Assembly (NCBI RefSeq): GCF_010731775.1
Contig: NZ_AP022590.1
Span: forward strand, 3,100,001 to 3,164,000
Length of the DNA stretch: 64,000 nt
Origin: Mycobacterium mantenii
GTDB lineage: Bacteria > Actinomycetota > Actinomycetes > Mycobacteriales > Mycobacteriaceae
Direction: 5' to 3'
The notes beneath the pieces were generated by a model, which saw only the letters and a program-made list of their open reading frames with translations, was not told the DNA's origin and ran no database searches. A program made the translations under genes and the position numbers. Position 1 is the first letter of the stretch, and each line of letters starts with the position of its first letter. Positions 26,752-35,908 of the stretch are shown piece by piece.

Positions 26752-27594
26752 ATGACCATTGTCGATCGGTTGCGCTACGACGGCAAGCGCGCTCTCGTTG
26801 TCGGTGGCGCGACTGGCATGGGCGCCGCGGCGGCCAAGTCAGCGGCCGAGCTCGGGGCCGAAGTCATCGTGCTGGACTACGCGCCGGTGGATTACAAAGT
26901 CGCCCAGTCCGTGCAGGTGGACCTGCGCGATCCCGCCTCTATCGACTCCGCCCTCGAGCAGGTCACGGGTCCCATCCACGCCGTGTTCTCGGCCGCCGGC
27001 GTCGCCGACGGGACGATCGACCTGATGAAGATCAACTTCATCGGCCACCGCCACCTGATCGACCGCCTGCTGGAAAAGAACCAGCTGCCCAACGGCTCTG
27101 CCATCTGCTTCATCTCCTCGGTCGCCGGCATGGGCTGGGAGAACGACCTGGACCTGATGCTGGAGTTCCTGGCCACGCCGGACTTCGCGGCCGCCGAGGC
27201 ATGGTGCCAGGCGCACGAGGCCGAAGGCATCAACCACTACGGCACCAGCAAGAAGGTGATCAACACCTACGTGGCGACCCAGGGCTACCCGCTGGCGAAG
27301 AAGGGCATCCGCATCAACGCGATCTGCCCGGGACCGACCGACACCCCGTTGGCGCAGGCCAACGCGGACCTGTGGCTGTCCTTCGCCCAGGACTACCGCG
27401 ACGAGACCGGCTCCAAAGTGCACACCCCGGAGCAGATGGGCGACGTCATGGCGTTCCTCAACAGCGAGGCCGCGTGCGGCGTCAGCGGGATCACGCTGTT
27501 GGTGGACTCCGGCCACACCATGGCCTCGATGACCGGCGCCTACGCGCCGGGCAAGCCGATCATCGACATCATCATGGGCAAGGTCAAGCTCTAA
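26752..27594 (+). CDS. SDR, coniferyl-alcohol/3-alpha-HSD-like dehydrogenase
   Basis: A 280-residue SDR. GGATGMGAAAAKSAAELGAEV binds NAD; FSAAGVADG replaces NNAG; SSVAGMGW precedes an insertion of about 40 residues (DLDLMLEFLATPDFAAAEAWC region) before the catalytic NHYGTSKKVI. That inserted lid is characteristic of 3-alpha-hydroxysteroid/coniferyl-alcohol dehydrogenase-type SDRs. AAGGGGAT about 6 bases upstream supports ATG 26752. Control by operator 6 places it in the regulon. The fold preference hints at a bulky polycyclic or aromatic alcohol, an inference. Confidence 0.88.
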   Translation: MTIVDRLRYDGKRALVVGGATGMGAAAAKSAAELGAEVIVLDYAPVDYKVAQSVQVDLRDPASIDSALEQVTGPIHAVFSAAGVADGTIDLMKINFIGHRHLIDRLLEKNQLPNGSAICFISSVAGMGWENDLDLMLEFLATPDFAAAEAWCQAHEAEGINHYGTSKKVINTYVATQGYPLAKKGIRINAICPGPTDTPLAQANADLWLSFAQDYRDETGSKVHTPEQMGDVMAFLNSEAACGVSGITLLVDSGHTMASMTGAYAPGKPIIDIIMGKVKL

Positions 27595-27683
27595 CTCCGC
27601 TTCGCTTCCCGCGAGACTGCCTACCGCTCTACCCGGCGTTTGCGTTGGTAGTTGCAGCCTCGCGGGAAAGTAACGTCGAAGGC

Positions 27684-28325
27684 ATGGCACGCATCATCGT
27701 CTTCGGCGGACACGGCAAGGTCGCACTGCAACTGGCTCGCGATCTGACCCAGCGCGGCGACCAGGTGAGCTCGGTCTTCCGCAATCCCGATCACTCCGAC
27801 GATGTCGCTGCCACCGGCGCCAAGCCGGTGGTGGCCGACATCGAGCAGCTCGACACTGACGCGCTGGCCGATCTGCAGGCCGGGCACGACGCGGTCGTCT
27901 TCTCGGCCGGGGCGGGCGGCGGCGATCCGGACCGGACCTATGCCGTCGACCGCGACGCGGCGATCCGGGTGATCGACGCCGCCGGGCAGGCCGGTGCCAA
28001 GCGGTTCGTAATGGTCTCCTACTTCGGCGCCGGGCCGGATCACGGTGTGTCCCAAGATGATCCGTTCTTCGCCTACGCCGAAGCCAAAGCCACCGCCGAC
28101 GCCCACTTGCGCGACAGCGCGCTGGACTGGACCATCCTGGGTCCCGGTCGGCTCACCCTGGATGCCGCTACCGGCAAGATCGTCCTCGGTCGTGGCAACG
28201 GCGAGGTCTCCCGCGCCGATGTCGCGCTCGTCGCCGCGGCCGCATTGGCCGACGATTCGACCATCCGGCGGACCATCGATTTCAACAACGGTGACGTCCC
28301 GATCGCGCAGGCGCTGGCGGGCTGA
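27684..28325 (+). CDS. NAD(P)-binding atypical SDR (NmrA/SDR_a5-like)
   Basis: A 213-residue Rossmann protein: FGGHGKVALQLARDL is the nucleotide loop, VFSAGAGGGD and MVSYFGAG follow, and YAEAKATADAHLRDSALDWTILGPGRLT is the hallmark of atypical NAD(P)-binding SDRs (the YxxxK-like pair is present as YAEAK). Usual length for the group. It lies 89 bases after the previous SDR with no visible operator; the gap contains only weak promoter-like sequence. It may be a separate housekeeping-type gene. Substrate unknown. Confidence 0.85.
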   Translation: MARIIVFGGHGKVALQLARDLTQRGDQVSSVFRNPDHSDDVAATGAKPVVADIEQLDTDALADLQAGHDAVVFSAGAGGGDPDRTYAVDRDAAIRVIDAAGQAGAKRFVMVSYFGAGPDHGVSQDDPFFAYAEAKATADAHLRDSALDWTILGPGRLTLDAATGKIVLGRGNGEVSRADVALVAAAALADDSTIRRTIDFNNGDVPIAQALAG

Positions 28326-28377
28326 TTAAACTTCTGTTCGCAGCTGGTCTGCCTGCGCCGCAACCGCGACGCCGGCA

Positions 28378-28578
28378 TCGAGCGAAGCAACGTCAGTGAG
28401 GCTTCGTAAGAGGGAACCCGGTGAGAATCCGGGACTGTCCCGCAACGGTATGCAGGAACGACCGCCGTCAGAGTATTTGGCAAGCACTGGTCGCAAGACT
28501 GGGAAGCGACGGCCATTAGGTGCACCAGCCGGTGCGCGCCTGCGAGTCCGGAGACCTGCCAGGTGTGCCGGGCGCGCC
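28378..28578 (+). promoter_or_regulatory. Cobalamin (B12) riboswitch
   Basis: The RNA core is recognisable: GTGAGAATCCGGGACTGTCC with CGCAACGGTA (28420-28450) and the B12 box GCGAGTCCGGAGACCTGCC at 28542-28560, with peripheral helices between. It lies about 140 bases upstream of metE. Adenosyl- or methylcobalamin binding is known to switch off the B12-independent methionine synthase in mycobacteria. Ends are approximate. The other part of the 390-base gene-free stretch (28326-28377 and 28579-28715) shows no gene. Confidence 0.92.
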
Positions 28579-28715
28579 GCGTCCGGCGGCTCATCGCCTC
28601 GTGGAATGGGCGTTAGGCTGCAGCCGTTAGCGGTTAGTACATAGGTACGCACCGCTCACGGATCGGCTGCACGTCCGCCGGCGGTGACCACCACGTCGAT
28701 TGAAGGACGAATACT

Positions 28716-30986
28716 GTGACCCCGCAAGCATTTACCGCAACGGTTGTCGGCTCTCCACGCATAGGCCCCAAACGCGAACTCAAGCGCGCCACCGAAGGCT
28801 ACTGGGCCGAACGTACCAGCCGATCGGATCTGGAGAACGTCGCCGCCACGCTGCGTCGCGACACGTGGCAGGCCCTGGCCGACGCCGGCCTGGACTCGGT
28901 GCCGGTCAACACCTTCTCCTATTACGACCAGGTGCTCGACACCGCGGTCATGCTGGGCGCGCTGCCGGCCCGGGCCGCGCAGGTCCCCGACGACTTGGAC
29001 CGCTACTTCGCCGCGGCCCGCGGCAACTCCGACGTCGCGCCCCTGGAGATGACCAAGTGGTTCGATACCAACTACCACTACATCGTGCCCGAGATCGGGC
29101 CCGCGACGACGTTCGCGCTGAACCCGGACAAGGTGCTCTCCGAGCTCAAAGAGGCTCTCGCGCAGGCGATCCCCGCGCGCCCGGTGGTCATCGGCCCGGT
29201 AACCTTCCTACTGCTGAGCAAGGGCGTCGACGGCGGGGGCGCGCCGATCGAGCGGCTGCAGGAGCTGGTGGGAATCTACTCCTTGCTGCTGTCGCTGCTG
29301 GCCGACAACGGTGCGCAGTGGGTGCAGATCGACGAGCCGGCGCTGGTCACCGACATCTCCCCCGACGCGCCAGCCTTGGCCGAAGCCGTCTACAACGCCT
29401 TGGGCAAGGTGAGTAACCGCCCTGCCATCTACGTCGCCACCTACTTCGGCGACCCCGGCGATTCGTTGGGCGCGCTGGCCCGCACGCCGGTCGAGGCGAT
29501 CGGCGTGGACCTGGTTTACGGGGCCGACACCGCGGTGGCGGCAGTGCCCGAGCTCGCCGACAAGATCCTGGTGGCCGGTGTCGTCGACGGACGCAACATC
29601 TGGCGCACCGACCTCGACGCGGCGCTGGGCAAGCTGGCGACGCTGCAAGGTTCGGCGGCGAAAGTCGCGGTCTCGACGTCGTGCTCCACCCTGCACGTGC
29701 CGTACTCGCTGGAACCCGAGACCGGTCTGGACGACGCGCTGCGCAGCTGGCTGGCGTTCGGGCAGGAGAAGGTCGCCGAGGTGGTGACGCTCGCCCGGGC
29801 GCTGCACGACGGCCGCGACGCGGTCGCCGACGAGATCGCCGCCTCCAACGCCGCGGTGACCTCACGTCGGGAAGATCCGCGGCTGCACAACGACGAGCTG
29901 CGCGCCCGCATCGACTCGATCGTCGCGACGGGAACGCACCGGGGTGACGCGGCCCGGCGCCGCGCTAGCCAGGAGGAGCGGCTGCACCTGCCGCCGCTGC
30001 CGACCACCACGATCGGGTCGTTCCCGCAGACCGTCGAGATCCGCAAGGCCCGCGCCGCGCTGGTCGCCGGCGAGATCGACGAGGCCGAGTACGACCGCAG
30101 GATGAAGCAGGAGATCGCCGACGTCATCAAGCTGCAGGAGGACCTCGGCATCGACGTGCTGGTGCACGGCGAGCCGGAGCGCAACGACATGGTTCAGTAC
30201 TTCGCCGAGCAGCTGGACGGCTTCTTCGCCACCAAGAACGGCTGGGTGCAGTCCTATGGCAGCCGCTGCGTGCGCCCGCCGGTGCTCTTCGGCGACGTGA
30301 TCCGCCAGCACCCGATGACGGTGCAGTGGGCCAAGTACGCGCAGTCGCTGACCGACAAGCCGGTGAAGGGCATGCTGACCGGTCCGGTGACGATCCTGGC
30401 GTGGTCCTTCGTCCGCGACGACCAGCCGCTGGCCGACACCGCGAACCAGGTGGCACTCGCCATCCGCGACGAGACCGTGGACCTGCAGGACGCCGGCATC
30501 GCGATCATCCAGGTCGACGAGCCGGCGCTGCGGGAGCTACTGCCGCTGCGCCGGGCCGACCAGGAGGACTATTTGCGTTGGGCCGTAGGATCTTTCCGGT
30601 TGGCCACCTCCGGCGTCGCGGACTCGACGCAGATCCACACCCACCTGTGCTACTCGGAATTCGGTGAGGTGATCGGGGCGATCGCCGACCTGGACGCCGA
30701 CGTGACATCCCTCGAGGCCGCCCGCTCGCACATGGAGGTGCTGGACGACCTGAACTCGATCGGCTTCTCCAACAGCGTGGGTCCCGGCGTCTACGACATC
30801 CACTCGCCGCGGGTGCCGAGCACCGGCGAGATGGCCGAGTCGCTGCGCGCGGCGCTGCGGGCGGTTCCGGCCGAGCGGCTGTGGGTCAATCCCGACTGTG
30901 GATTGAAGACCCGCAACCCCGACGAGGTGAGCGCGTCGCTGAAGAACATGGTCGCCGCCGCCAAGGAGGTCCGGGCCGGGGCCTGA
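28716..30986 (+). CDS. metE: Cobalamin-independent methionine synthase MetE
   Basis: 756 residues (M. tuberculosis MetE is 759). It transfers the methyl group of 5-methyltetrahydrofolate (triglutamate) to homocysteine in the cytoplasm, last step of methionine synthesis. Two barrel halves are visible: the N-terminal [16 protein letters not shown] and the C-terminal [10 protein letters not shown]. Zinc ligands lie in [13 protein letters not shown] (His, Cys), the Glu of the same region, and NPDCGLKTR (Cys). The GTG start begins VTPQAFTAT. Regulation is by the upstream B12 riboswitch. It ends 10 bases before a large palindrome shared with the convergent DUF3556 gene. Confidence 0.96.
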   Translation: MTPQAFTATVVGSPRIGPKRELKRATEGYWAERTSRSDLENVAATLRRDTWQALADAGLDSVPVNTFSYYDQVLDTAVMLGALPARAAQVPDDLDRYFAAARGNSDVAPLEMTKWFDTNYHYIVPEIGPATTFALNPDKVLSELKEALAQAIPARPVVIGPVTFLLLSKGVDGGGAPIERLQELVGIYSLLLSLLADNGAQWVQIDEPALVTDISPDAPALAEAVYNALGKVSNRPAIYVATYFGDPGDSLGALARTPVEAIGVDLVYGADTAVAAVPELADKILVAGVVDGRNIWRTDLDAALGKLATLQGSAAKVAVSTSCSTLHVPYSLEPETGLDDALRSWLAFGQEKVAEVVTLARALHDGRDAVADEIAASNAAVTSRREDPRLHNDELRARIDSIVATGTHRGDAARRRASQEERLHLPPLPTTTIGSFPQTVEIRKARAALVAGEIDEAEYDRRMKQEIADVIKLQEDLGIDVLVHGEPERNDMVQYFAEQLDGFFATKNGWVQSYGSRCVRPPVLFGDVIRQHPMTVQWAKYAQSLTDKPVKGMLTGPVTILAWSFVRDDQPLADTANQVALAIRDETVDLQDAGIAIIQVDEPALRELLPLRRADQEDYLRWAVGSFRLATSGVADSTQIHTHLCYSEFGEVIGAIADLDADVTSLEAARSHMEVLDDLNSIGFSNSVGPGVYDIHSPRVPSTGEMAESLRAALRAVPAERLWVNPDCGLKTRNPDEVSASLKNMVAAAKEVRAGA

Positions 30987-30996
30987 TCGCGGGTGT

Positions 30997-31054
30997 CGAG
31001 TGTGGGCCCTATGCACGAAAATCGGACCGATTGAGTACATAAGGCCCACACTCG
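30997..31054. repeat. 58-bp near-perfect palindrome between convergent genes
   Basis: Arms 30997-31016 (CGAGTGTGGGCCCTATGCAC) and 31035-31054 (GTACATAAGGCCCACACTCG) are complementary at 18 of 20 positions. The centre holds a second palindrome, AATCGGACCGATT (31020-31032). So the whole element folds into one long stem or a cruciform. It sits between the ends of metE and the DUF3556 gene and may terminate both. It has the look of a dispersed mycobacterial intergenic repeat. Confidence 0.75.
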
Positions 31055-31078
31055 GCGAACGACCGGTAAACCGGAGGG

Positions 31079-32836
31079 CTACTCCCCCGGCTCGACGGGC
31101 TCTTCGGCCGCGGGCTCCGAAAGCACTTGCACCGGAACGTCGTCGGCCCACGGTTGCCGGGTGACCATGTCGGCGACCCGGACGATGCCGCGCTCGAATT
31201 CACCGGTCGCGGCGTCGACCAACCGGTACGCCTGTGTCTGCTTGTGAATCGGCTGCGCGTCGAGCAGAACCACGCGGACCTCACCCGGCTCGAAGTGGCA
31301 GCGCTCCTGCATGGCGGCGATCAGTTGCTCGTTGTGCATGTGGCCGTCGCCGAAATTCCAGCCGATGGCGGTGCTGCAGATCCGCTCGCCGTCGGTGATG
31401 ACGTAGTCGTCCTCGTTCTGGCCCGCCATCACGCGGTGCGCCAGGGTGAACAGCGCCCGGCCGTGAGTGTTGAAGCCGCGGAACGCATATCCCATGTAGA
31501 TCGGTATCTGCGCCGCCTCGGGGCTGCCGTAGAACCGCTCCAGCTGGGCCTGCGGCATGCTGGCGATCGCCACGATGCCCCTGTCGATCTTGTCATTGGC
31601 CGAGGGTTTGATGCACCACAGCGTGGTGTCCCAGTTGCCGGCGTAGTAACGCATCCCGGGCAGGAATGAGATCTTGCGCGGAAACATGTTGCCCAACACG
31701 ACGATTCCCGCGATGACTACGAACAGGACCGCCACCACCACCGGGTGCCGCAGGTCGCGCAGCCCGATGTGGGTGTGCGCGACGAACAACGACAGCACGC
31801 CGAAGATCATGAAGACGTTCCACTCCAGCGGCACGCCCATGGGGATCGAGACGAGGATTCCGAAGTGGAAACAGACCATGGCGATGGCCGCGATCGTGAC
31901 GGGCCAGCCGCCATGACAGAAGAACAGCGGCAGCGGTACCAACATTTCGATGGCAGTGCTCAGGTGCGCCAGCCACCGCGACAGCCGTCCGGGCCGCAGA
32001 TCGTCCGGGAAGCTCTCGAAGAAGCGCCGTTTCAGCCAGCGGGGCCGCACCAGCGGGTTGTTCGACATCATCGTGGAGATCACGAACGGAAAGTGCTTGT
32101 TGAGCTTTGATGTCGCGGCGCCCATCCAGATCACCAGGAACACCACCTTGGACCCGACGATCATGTCGGGCGCGGCGAACAGGAACGTCACCGCCATGGT
32201 CGCGTAGACCTCGCCGCGGGCGGCCAGGAAGATCACCTTGTCGCGCAGGCCGACCACCGCCAGAAGCAGCAGGATCAGCACGATCTTCCATGCGGGCAGC
32301 AGCCCGATCCTGGTGCTCAATTCGGGTATCGGCCCGGTGCCGTCGGCGAACAGCGCCGCCAGTGTCACCAGAAGGAACAGCCCGTACAGCGCGACGTCGA
32401 CTGGTTTGCGCTTGGTGCCCTTGGTCAATGGGACCCGGTCCGGCCACGGTGGCAGCCGGATGGTGCCGAAGCGCATCCAGTACAGGATCGAGCCCAGCGG
32501 TGGGAAGAAGCGGTTGTTCAGCGGCCCGAAGCCGCAGCCCAGCCCGATCACCTCGAAGAGCATCGTGTAGAGCACGACCTTTTCGAACACGATCGGCTCC
32601 GACCACCAGTGCGCGACGTTGGTGAACCCGCCGAGGCCTCTGGTGGCCGATGCGAACAGCCACGCGCCGAGGATGTAGAGCAGGATTTTGACGACATAGA
32701 ACAGGTGCAGCACCACCGGCGTGCCGAAGCCCACCTCGGCCCAGTGCTTGGCCATCGGCCGGATTTTCTCGCTACGGGTGCCCTTGTTCCATTCGGCCAT
32801 GTCGAGCTGCGGCAGCTCGGGCTTCAGAAATCCCAT
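31079..32836 (-). CDS. DUF3556 transmembrane protein
   Basis: A 585-residue membrane protein with roughly ten hydrophobic helices in the first 430 residues, then a soluble C-terminal domain of about 150 residues (TTLWCIKPSANDKIDR through EDDYVITDGERICST). The N-terminus MGFLKPELPQLDMAEWNKGTRSEKIRPMA is highly characteristic of the family, so ATG 32836 is secure; the frame is open further but runs through the operator. A perfect KstR-type palindrome lies 12-27 bases upstream of the ATG, suggesting control by the sterol-catabolism repressor. Function unknown; a role in sterol or lipid handling is inferred only from the operator. Confidence 0.85.
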   Translation of the reverse strand: MGFLKPELPQLDMAEWNKGTRSEKIRPMAKHWAEVGFGTPVVLHLFYVVKILLYILGAWLFASATRGLGGFTNVAHWWSEPIVFEKVVLYTMLFEVIGLGCGFGPLNNRFFPPLGSILYWMRFGTIRLPPWPDRVPLTKGTKRKPVDVALYGLFLLVTLAALFADGTGPIPELSTRIGLLPAWKIVLILLLLAVVGLRDKVIFLAARGEVYATMAVTFLFAAPDMIVGSKVVFLVIWMGAATSKLNKHFPFVISTMMSNNPLVRPRWLKRRFFESFPDDLRPGRLSRWLAHLSTAIEMLVPLPLFFCHGGWPVTIAAIAMVCFHFGILVSIPMGVPLEWNVFMIFGVLSLFVAHTHIGLRDLRHPVVVAVLFVVIAGIVVLGNMFPRKISFLPGMRYYAGNWDTTLWCIKPSANDKIDRGIVAIASMPQAQLERFYGSPEAAQIPIYMGYAFRGFNTHGRALFTLAHRVMAGQNEDDYVITDGERICSTAIGWNFGDGHMHNEQLIAAMQERCHFEPGEVRVVLLDAQPIHKQTQAYRLVDAATGEFERGIVRVADMVTRQPWADDVPVQVLSEPAAEEPVEPGE

Positions 32837-32847
32837 GGTTTCACAGA

Positions 32848-32863
32848 CTAGAACGTGTTCTAG
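32848..32863. promoter_or_regulatory. KstR-type operator
   Basis: CTAGAACGTGTTCTAG fits the published KstR consensus TNNAACNNGTTNNA perfectly, with outer C/G pairs extending it; only the central GT is not part of the palindrome. It lies directly upstream of the DUF3556 start. KstR represses cholesterol-catabolic genes and is released by 3-oxo-cholestenoyl-CoA-type ligands. Confidence 0.75.
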
Positions 32864-33073
32864 GGGCGTGTAGTGCAACCTCAGGCAGAAATCTTCGCGC
32901 CGCGGACTGGACCCGAAGCCGTGGCGCGAAAAGTGGTGCGGTAAGTGCTGCGGCAATCACGGCGCCGAGCGACGGGATCCACGAACGCCCGCGGAAATCT
33001 GCATTAACGGGCCGCCGCCGGCACCCGGCCGGTGTAATTTGCTGCAGGGGTGGGCGAGGTTGAGGAGCCAGCC

Positions 33074-34438
33074 GTGTCTGAGGTCGATTATTGCGTGGTA
33101 GGAGCGGGATTCGCGGGCTTGACGGCCGCATTGCGGCTGAAACAAGCAGGCCATTCGGTGGCCTTGCTGGAAGCGCGTGACAGGGTCGGCGGCCGCACCT
33201 TCACCGAGTACCTTCCCGACGGCACATGGATCGATCGTGGCGGCGCTTGGATCGGCCCGGGCCAAGACCGGATCTATGCGCTCATGAACGAGCTCGGCGT
33301 GGCGGAATACAAGCAGCACAACGACGGCGACGCGATGATGATCGTCGGCGGCAAGAAGCACCGCTACGGCGGCACCATTCCCTGGACCGTGAGCCCGTGG
33401 GCGGTCGCCAACCTTGGCCTCGGGTTGGCCGCCATCGAGAAGATGTGCAAAGAGGTTCCGCGCGAAGCCCCGTGGGAGGCGAAGAAGGCCCACGAGTGGG
33501 ACCGAATCAGCATCGGGGAATGGATCCATAAGAAGTCCATGTCCAAGGAGGCCGCCGAGATGTTGGAGATGGCCTTCGCGGGCCTCTACACGTCGGCAGG
33601 TTCGGAGACGTCGCTGCTGTGGGGGCTGCTGCAGACGGCGTCCGCCGGCGGACTCACCTTCGCGATTTCGGGCAAGGGCGGCTCCCAAGATGCCCGCCCC
33701 GTCGGCGGGATGGGCGCCCTGCACCGCCCGATGGTGGCCGCATTGGGCGACGCGCTGCACCTCTCGCAGCCGGTCGGGCAAATCACTCAGGATGCCGACG
33801 GCGTTACGGTCGGCGCGGCCGATCTGACGGTGCGGGCGCGCCGTGTCATTGTCGCGATCCCGTTGGCGATCGCCACGTCGATCCTCTACGAGCCAATGCT
33901 CCCGGTGGACCGGGCATTTCTGCACCAGCGCATGCCGAGCGGCGCGGTGATGAAGACCTCGATCATCTACGACGAGCCGTTCTGGCGTGCCGACGGATTT
34001 TCCGGCCAGTCGGCCGCGCCGGGATCCCCGGCGACCCTGACCATCGACGCCTGCACGGACACCGGTGACCCGGGAATCATGTGCGTCATCACCGAAGGAC
34101 CCGCGGCGCGTCGTCTGACGAAACTCGACAAGGCCGAGCGCAAAGCGGTGATCATCGGCGAACTCGTCGACCGGTTCGGCAGTAAAGCCAAGGCGCCGTT
34201 GGAATTTCACGAACAGAACTGGACCGTGGACCGCTATTCCGGCGGCGGAATGATCGGCCACGCCCCCACCGGTGTGCTGACCGAGTACGGCTATACCCTG
34301 CGCGAGCCCTGCGGCCGCATCCACTGGGCCGGCACCGAGAGTTCGACCGTGATGTGCGGATGGATCGACGGCGCGATTCGCTCCGGGGAGCGCGCCGCGG
34401 CCGAGGTGGCCGAAGCCGAGACCGCTGCGGTCGCCTAA
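33074..34438 (+). CDS. Flavin-containing amine oxidase family protein
   Basis: A 454-residue FAD protein. VVGAGFAGLTAALRL binds ADP, ARDRVGGRTFTEYLPDG is the second FAD motif, and the C-terminal PCGRIHWAGTESS and GWIDGAIRSGERAA form the flavin site, where many monoamine oxidases have a Cys. It resembles mycobacterial AofH. GTG 33074 is chosen because GAGGAG lies 7 bases upstream; GTG 33050 is possible. It is divergent from the DUF3556 gene, and the 237-base gap holds the KstR site close to the latter. Likely substrate: a primary amine or related oxidisable compound. Confidence 0.85.
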   Translation: MSEVDYCVVGAGFAGLTAALRLKQAGHSVALLEARDRVGGRTFTEYLPDGTWIDRGGAWIGPGQDRIYALMNELGVAEYKQHNDGDAMMIVGGKKHRYGGTIPWTVSPWAVANLGLGLAAIEKMCKEVPREAPWEAKKAHEWDRISIGEWIHKKSMSKEAAEMLEMAFAGLYTSAGSETSLLWGLLQTASAGGLTFAISGKGGSQDARPVGGMGALHRPMVAALGDALHLSQPVGQITQDADGVTVGAADLTVRARRVIVAIPLAIATSILYEPMLPVDRAFLHQRMPSGAVMKTSIIYDEPFWRADGFSGQSAAPGSPATLTIDACTDTGDPGIMCVITEGPAARRLTKLDKAERKAVIIGELVDRFGSKAKAPLEFHEQNWTVDRYSGGGMIGHAPTGVLTEYGYTLREPCGRIHWAGTESSTVMCGWIDGAIRSGERAAAEVAEAETAAVA

Positions 34439-34516
34439 CCAAACCACTTGCGCCACTTTCGTTTCAGTGGTTTCACTGGAGCGTGCCTTGTCGGTGGCCC
34501 GCGATAGCATTCGAAC

Positions 34517-35905
34517 ATGCGTTCGAGCACCCGTGAAGAGGTCGATGCGGTGTTCGATGCCCTCGAAGCCGCCATGGACCGGGTCTGCGCATTGTCGTTC
34601 GACGCATTGACCACCCCCGAGCGGTTGCGGAAATTAGAACGCCTCGAAACGCTGGCGCGTCGCCTTCAAGTGCCCAGCCACCAACTGATCAATCAGGTTG
34701 GCGAGCAGTCGGATTCGACGGAGTTGGGTGGCAAGTTGTCCTGGGTGTTGGCCGATCGGCTGCATATCAGCCGGGCCGAGGCCGGCCGGCGCATCGCTGA
34801 GGCGGCCGATCTGGGGCCGCGGCGGGCGTTGAGCGGTGCGCCGTTGGCGCCGGTATTGCCGGCGACGGCGGCGGCCCAGCGTGACGGGGCGATCGGGGCC
34901 GATCATGTGGCGGTGATCCGGCGGTTTTTTCACCAGCTGCCCGAGTCGGTCGACGTCGAGACCTGCGTGCACGCCGAGCAGCATCTGGCGGCCAAGGCCG
35001 GCGAGTTTGGGCCCGAGCAGTTCGCCAAGCTGGCCCGGCGCCTGATGGATTGTCTCCATCCCGATGGCAGCTACACCGACGAAGATCGCGCGCGGGTGCG
35101 CGGGCTGGTGCTGGGCACCCAGCAGGCCGACGGCATGTCGCGGCTGAGTGGATGGCTGACGCCGGAAGCCAGGGCCAGTTGGGAGGCGGTGCTGGCCAAG
35201 CTGGCCGCCCCGGGCATGTGCAACCCCGACGACGACACCCCGGCCGTGGACGGCGCCCGTCCGAGGAGGCGGTGCGCCGCGACACCCGCAGTGCCGCCCA
35301 ACGCCATCACGACGGGCTCAACGCCGCGCTGCGCGATGCTGGCCAGCGGACAGTTGGGGCAGCACAACGGGCTACCGGCGTCGATCGTCGTGACCACCAC
35401 GCTCGCCGACCTCGAACGCACCACCGGCACCGGGTTGACCGGCGGGGGCACCCTGCTACCGATGTCCGACGTCATCCGGCTGGCCCGCCACGCGCATCAC
35501 TATCTGGCGATCTTCGACAAGGGCAAGCCGCTGGCGCTCTACCACACCAAACGCCTGGCCTCACCCGGGCAACGAATTGTCCTGTACGCCAAGGACCGCG
35601 GATGCACCGCACCGGGCTGCGACGTCGCCGGCTACTACTGCGAGGTCCACCACGTCCAAGAGTGGGCCACGACGTACCGCACCGACATCGACCAACTCAC
35701 CCTGGCCTGCGGACCCCACCACCGGCTCCTCGACAAGGGCTGGACCACCCGAAAACGCGCCAACGGCGACACCGAATGGATCCCACCGCCACACCTAGAC
35801 CGCGGCCAACCCCGCACCAACACCTTCCATCATCCCGAGAAGCTTCTTCGCGACGAAGACGACGAGGGCGAAGACGACGAGGGCGAGGATGATGGGGCGG
35901 CGTAG
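34517..35905 (+). CDS. 13E12 repeat family protein (DUF222 and HNH endonuclease domains)
   Basis: A 462-residue member of the mycobacterial 13E12/REP family. The N-terminal DUF222 region runs to about residue 330. The C-terminal HNH domain has [22 protein letters not shown] and CGPHHRLL, with Cys pairs and the HH/N positions that bind metal. The C-terminus ends in an acidic tandem repeat ([12 protein letters not shown]). Oddity: residues about 247-274 do not resemble the family, whereas another frame across 35257-35337 reads [20 protein letters not shown], the expected sequence. This means two compensating small deletions (one base, then two). The gene is otherwise open, so a product may still be made. 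Function in DNA transactions is poorly known. Confidence 0.82.
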   Translation: MRSSTREEVDAVFDALEAAMDRVCALSFDALTTPERLRKLERLETLARRLQVPSHQLINQVGEQSDSTELGGKLSWVLADRLHISRAEAGRRIAEAADLGPRRALSGAPLAPVLPATAAAQRDGAIGADHVAVIRRFFHQLPESVDVETCVHAEQHLAAKAGEFGPEQFAKLARRLMDCLHPDGSYTDEDRARVRGLVLGTQQADGMSRLSGWLTPEARASWEAVLAKLAAPGMCNPDDDTPAVDGARPRRRCAATPAVPPNAITTGSTPRCAMLASGQLGQHNGLPASIVVTTTLADLERTTGTGLTGGGTLLPMSDVIRLARHAHHYLAIFDKGKPLALYHTKRLASPGQRIVLYAKDRGCTAPGCDVAGYYCEVHHVQEWATTYRTDIDQLTLACGPHHRLLDKGWTTRKRANGDTEWIPPPHLDRGQPRTNTFHHPEKLLRDEDDEGEDDEGEDDGAA

Positions 35906-35908
35906 CGA

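Noticed and set aside
28326..28342. TTAAACTTCTGTTCGC as another regulon operator
   Set aside because: Only the right half TCTGTTC matches and the left half is unlike the family; it is next to a riboswitch-controlled gene.
28326..28652. Minus- and plus-strand small frames across the metE leader
   Set aside because: They overlap the B12 riboswitch, which explains the conservation; no coding pattern.
32957..34510. A 517-codon minus-strand open frame
   Set aside because: It is antisense to the amine oxidase, whose FAD motifs are clear; no independent start or ribosome binding site is evident.
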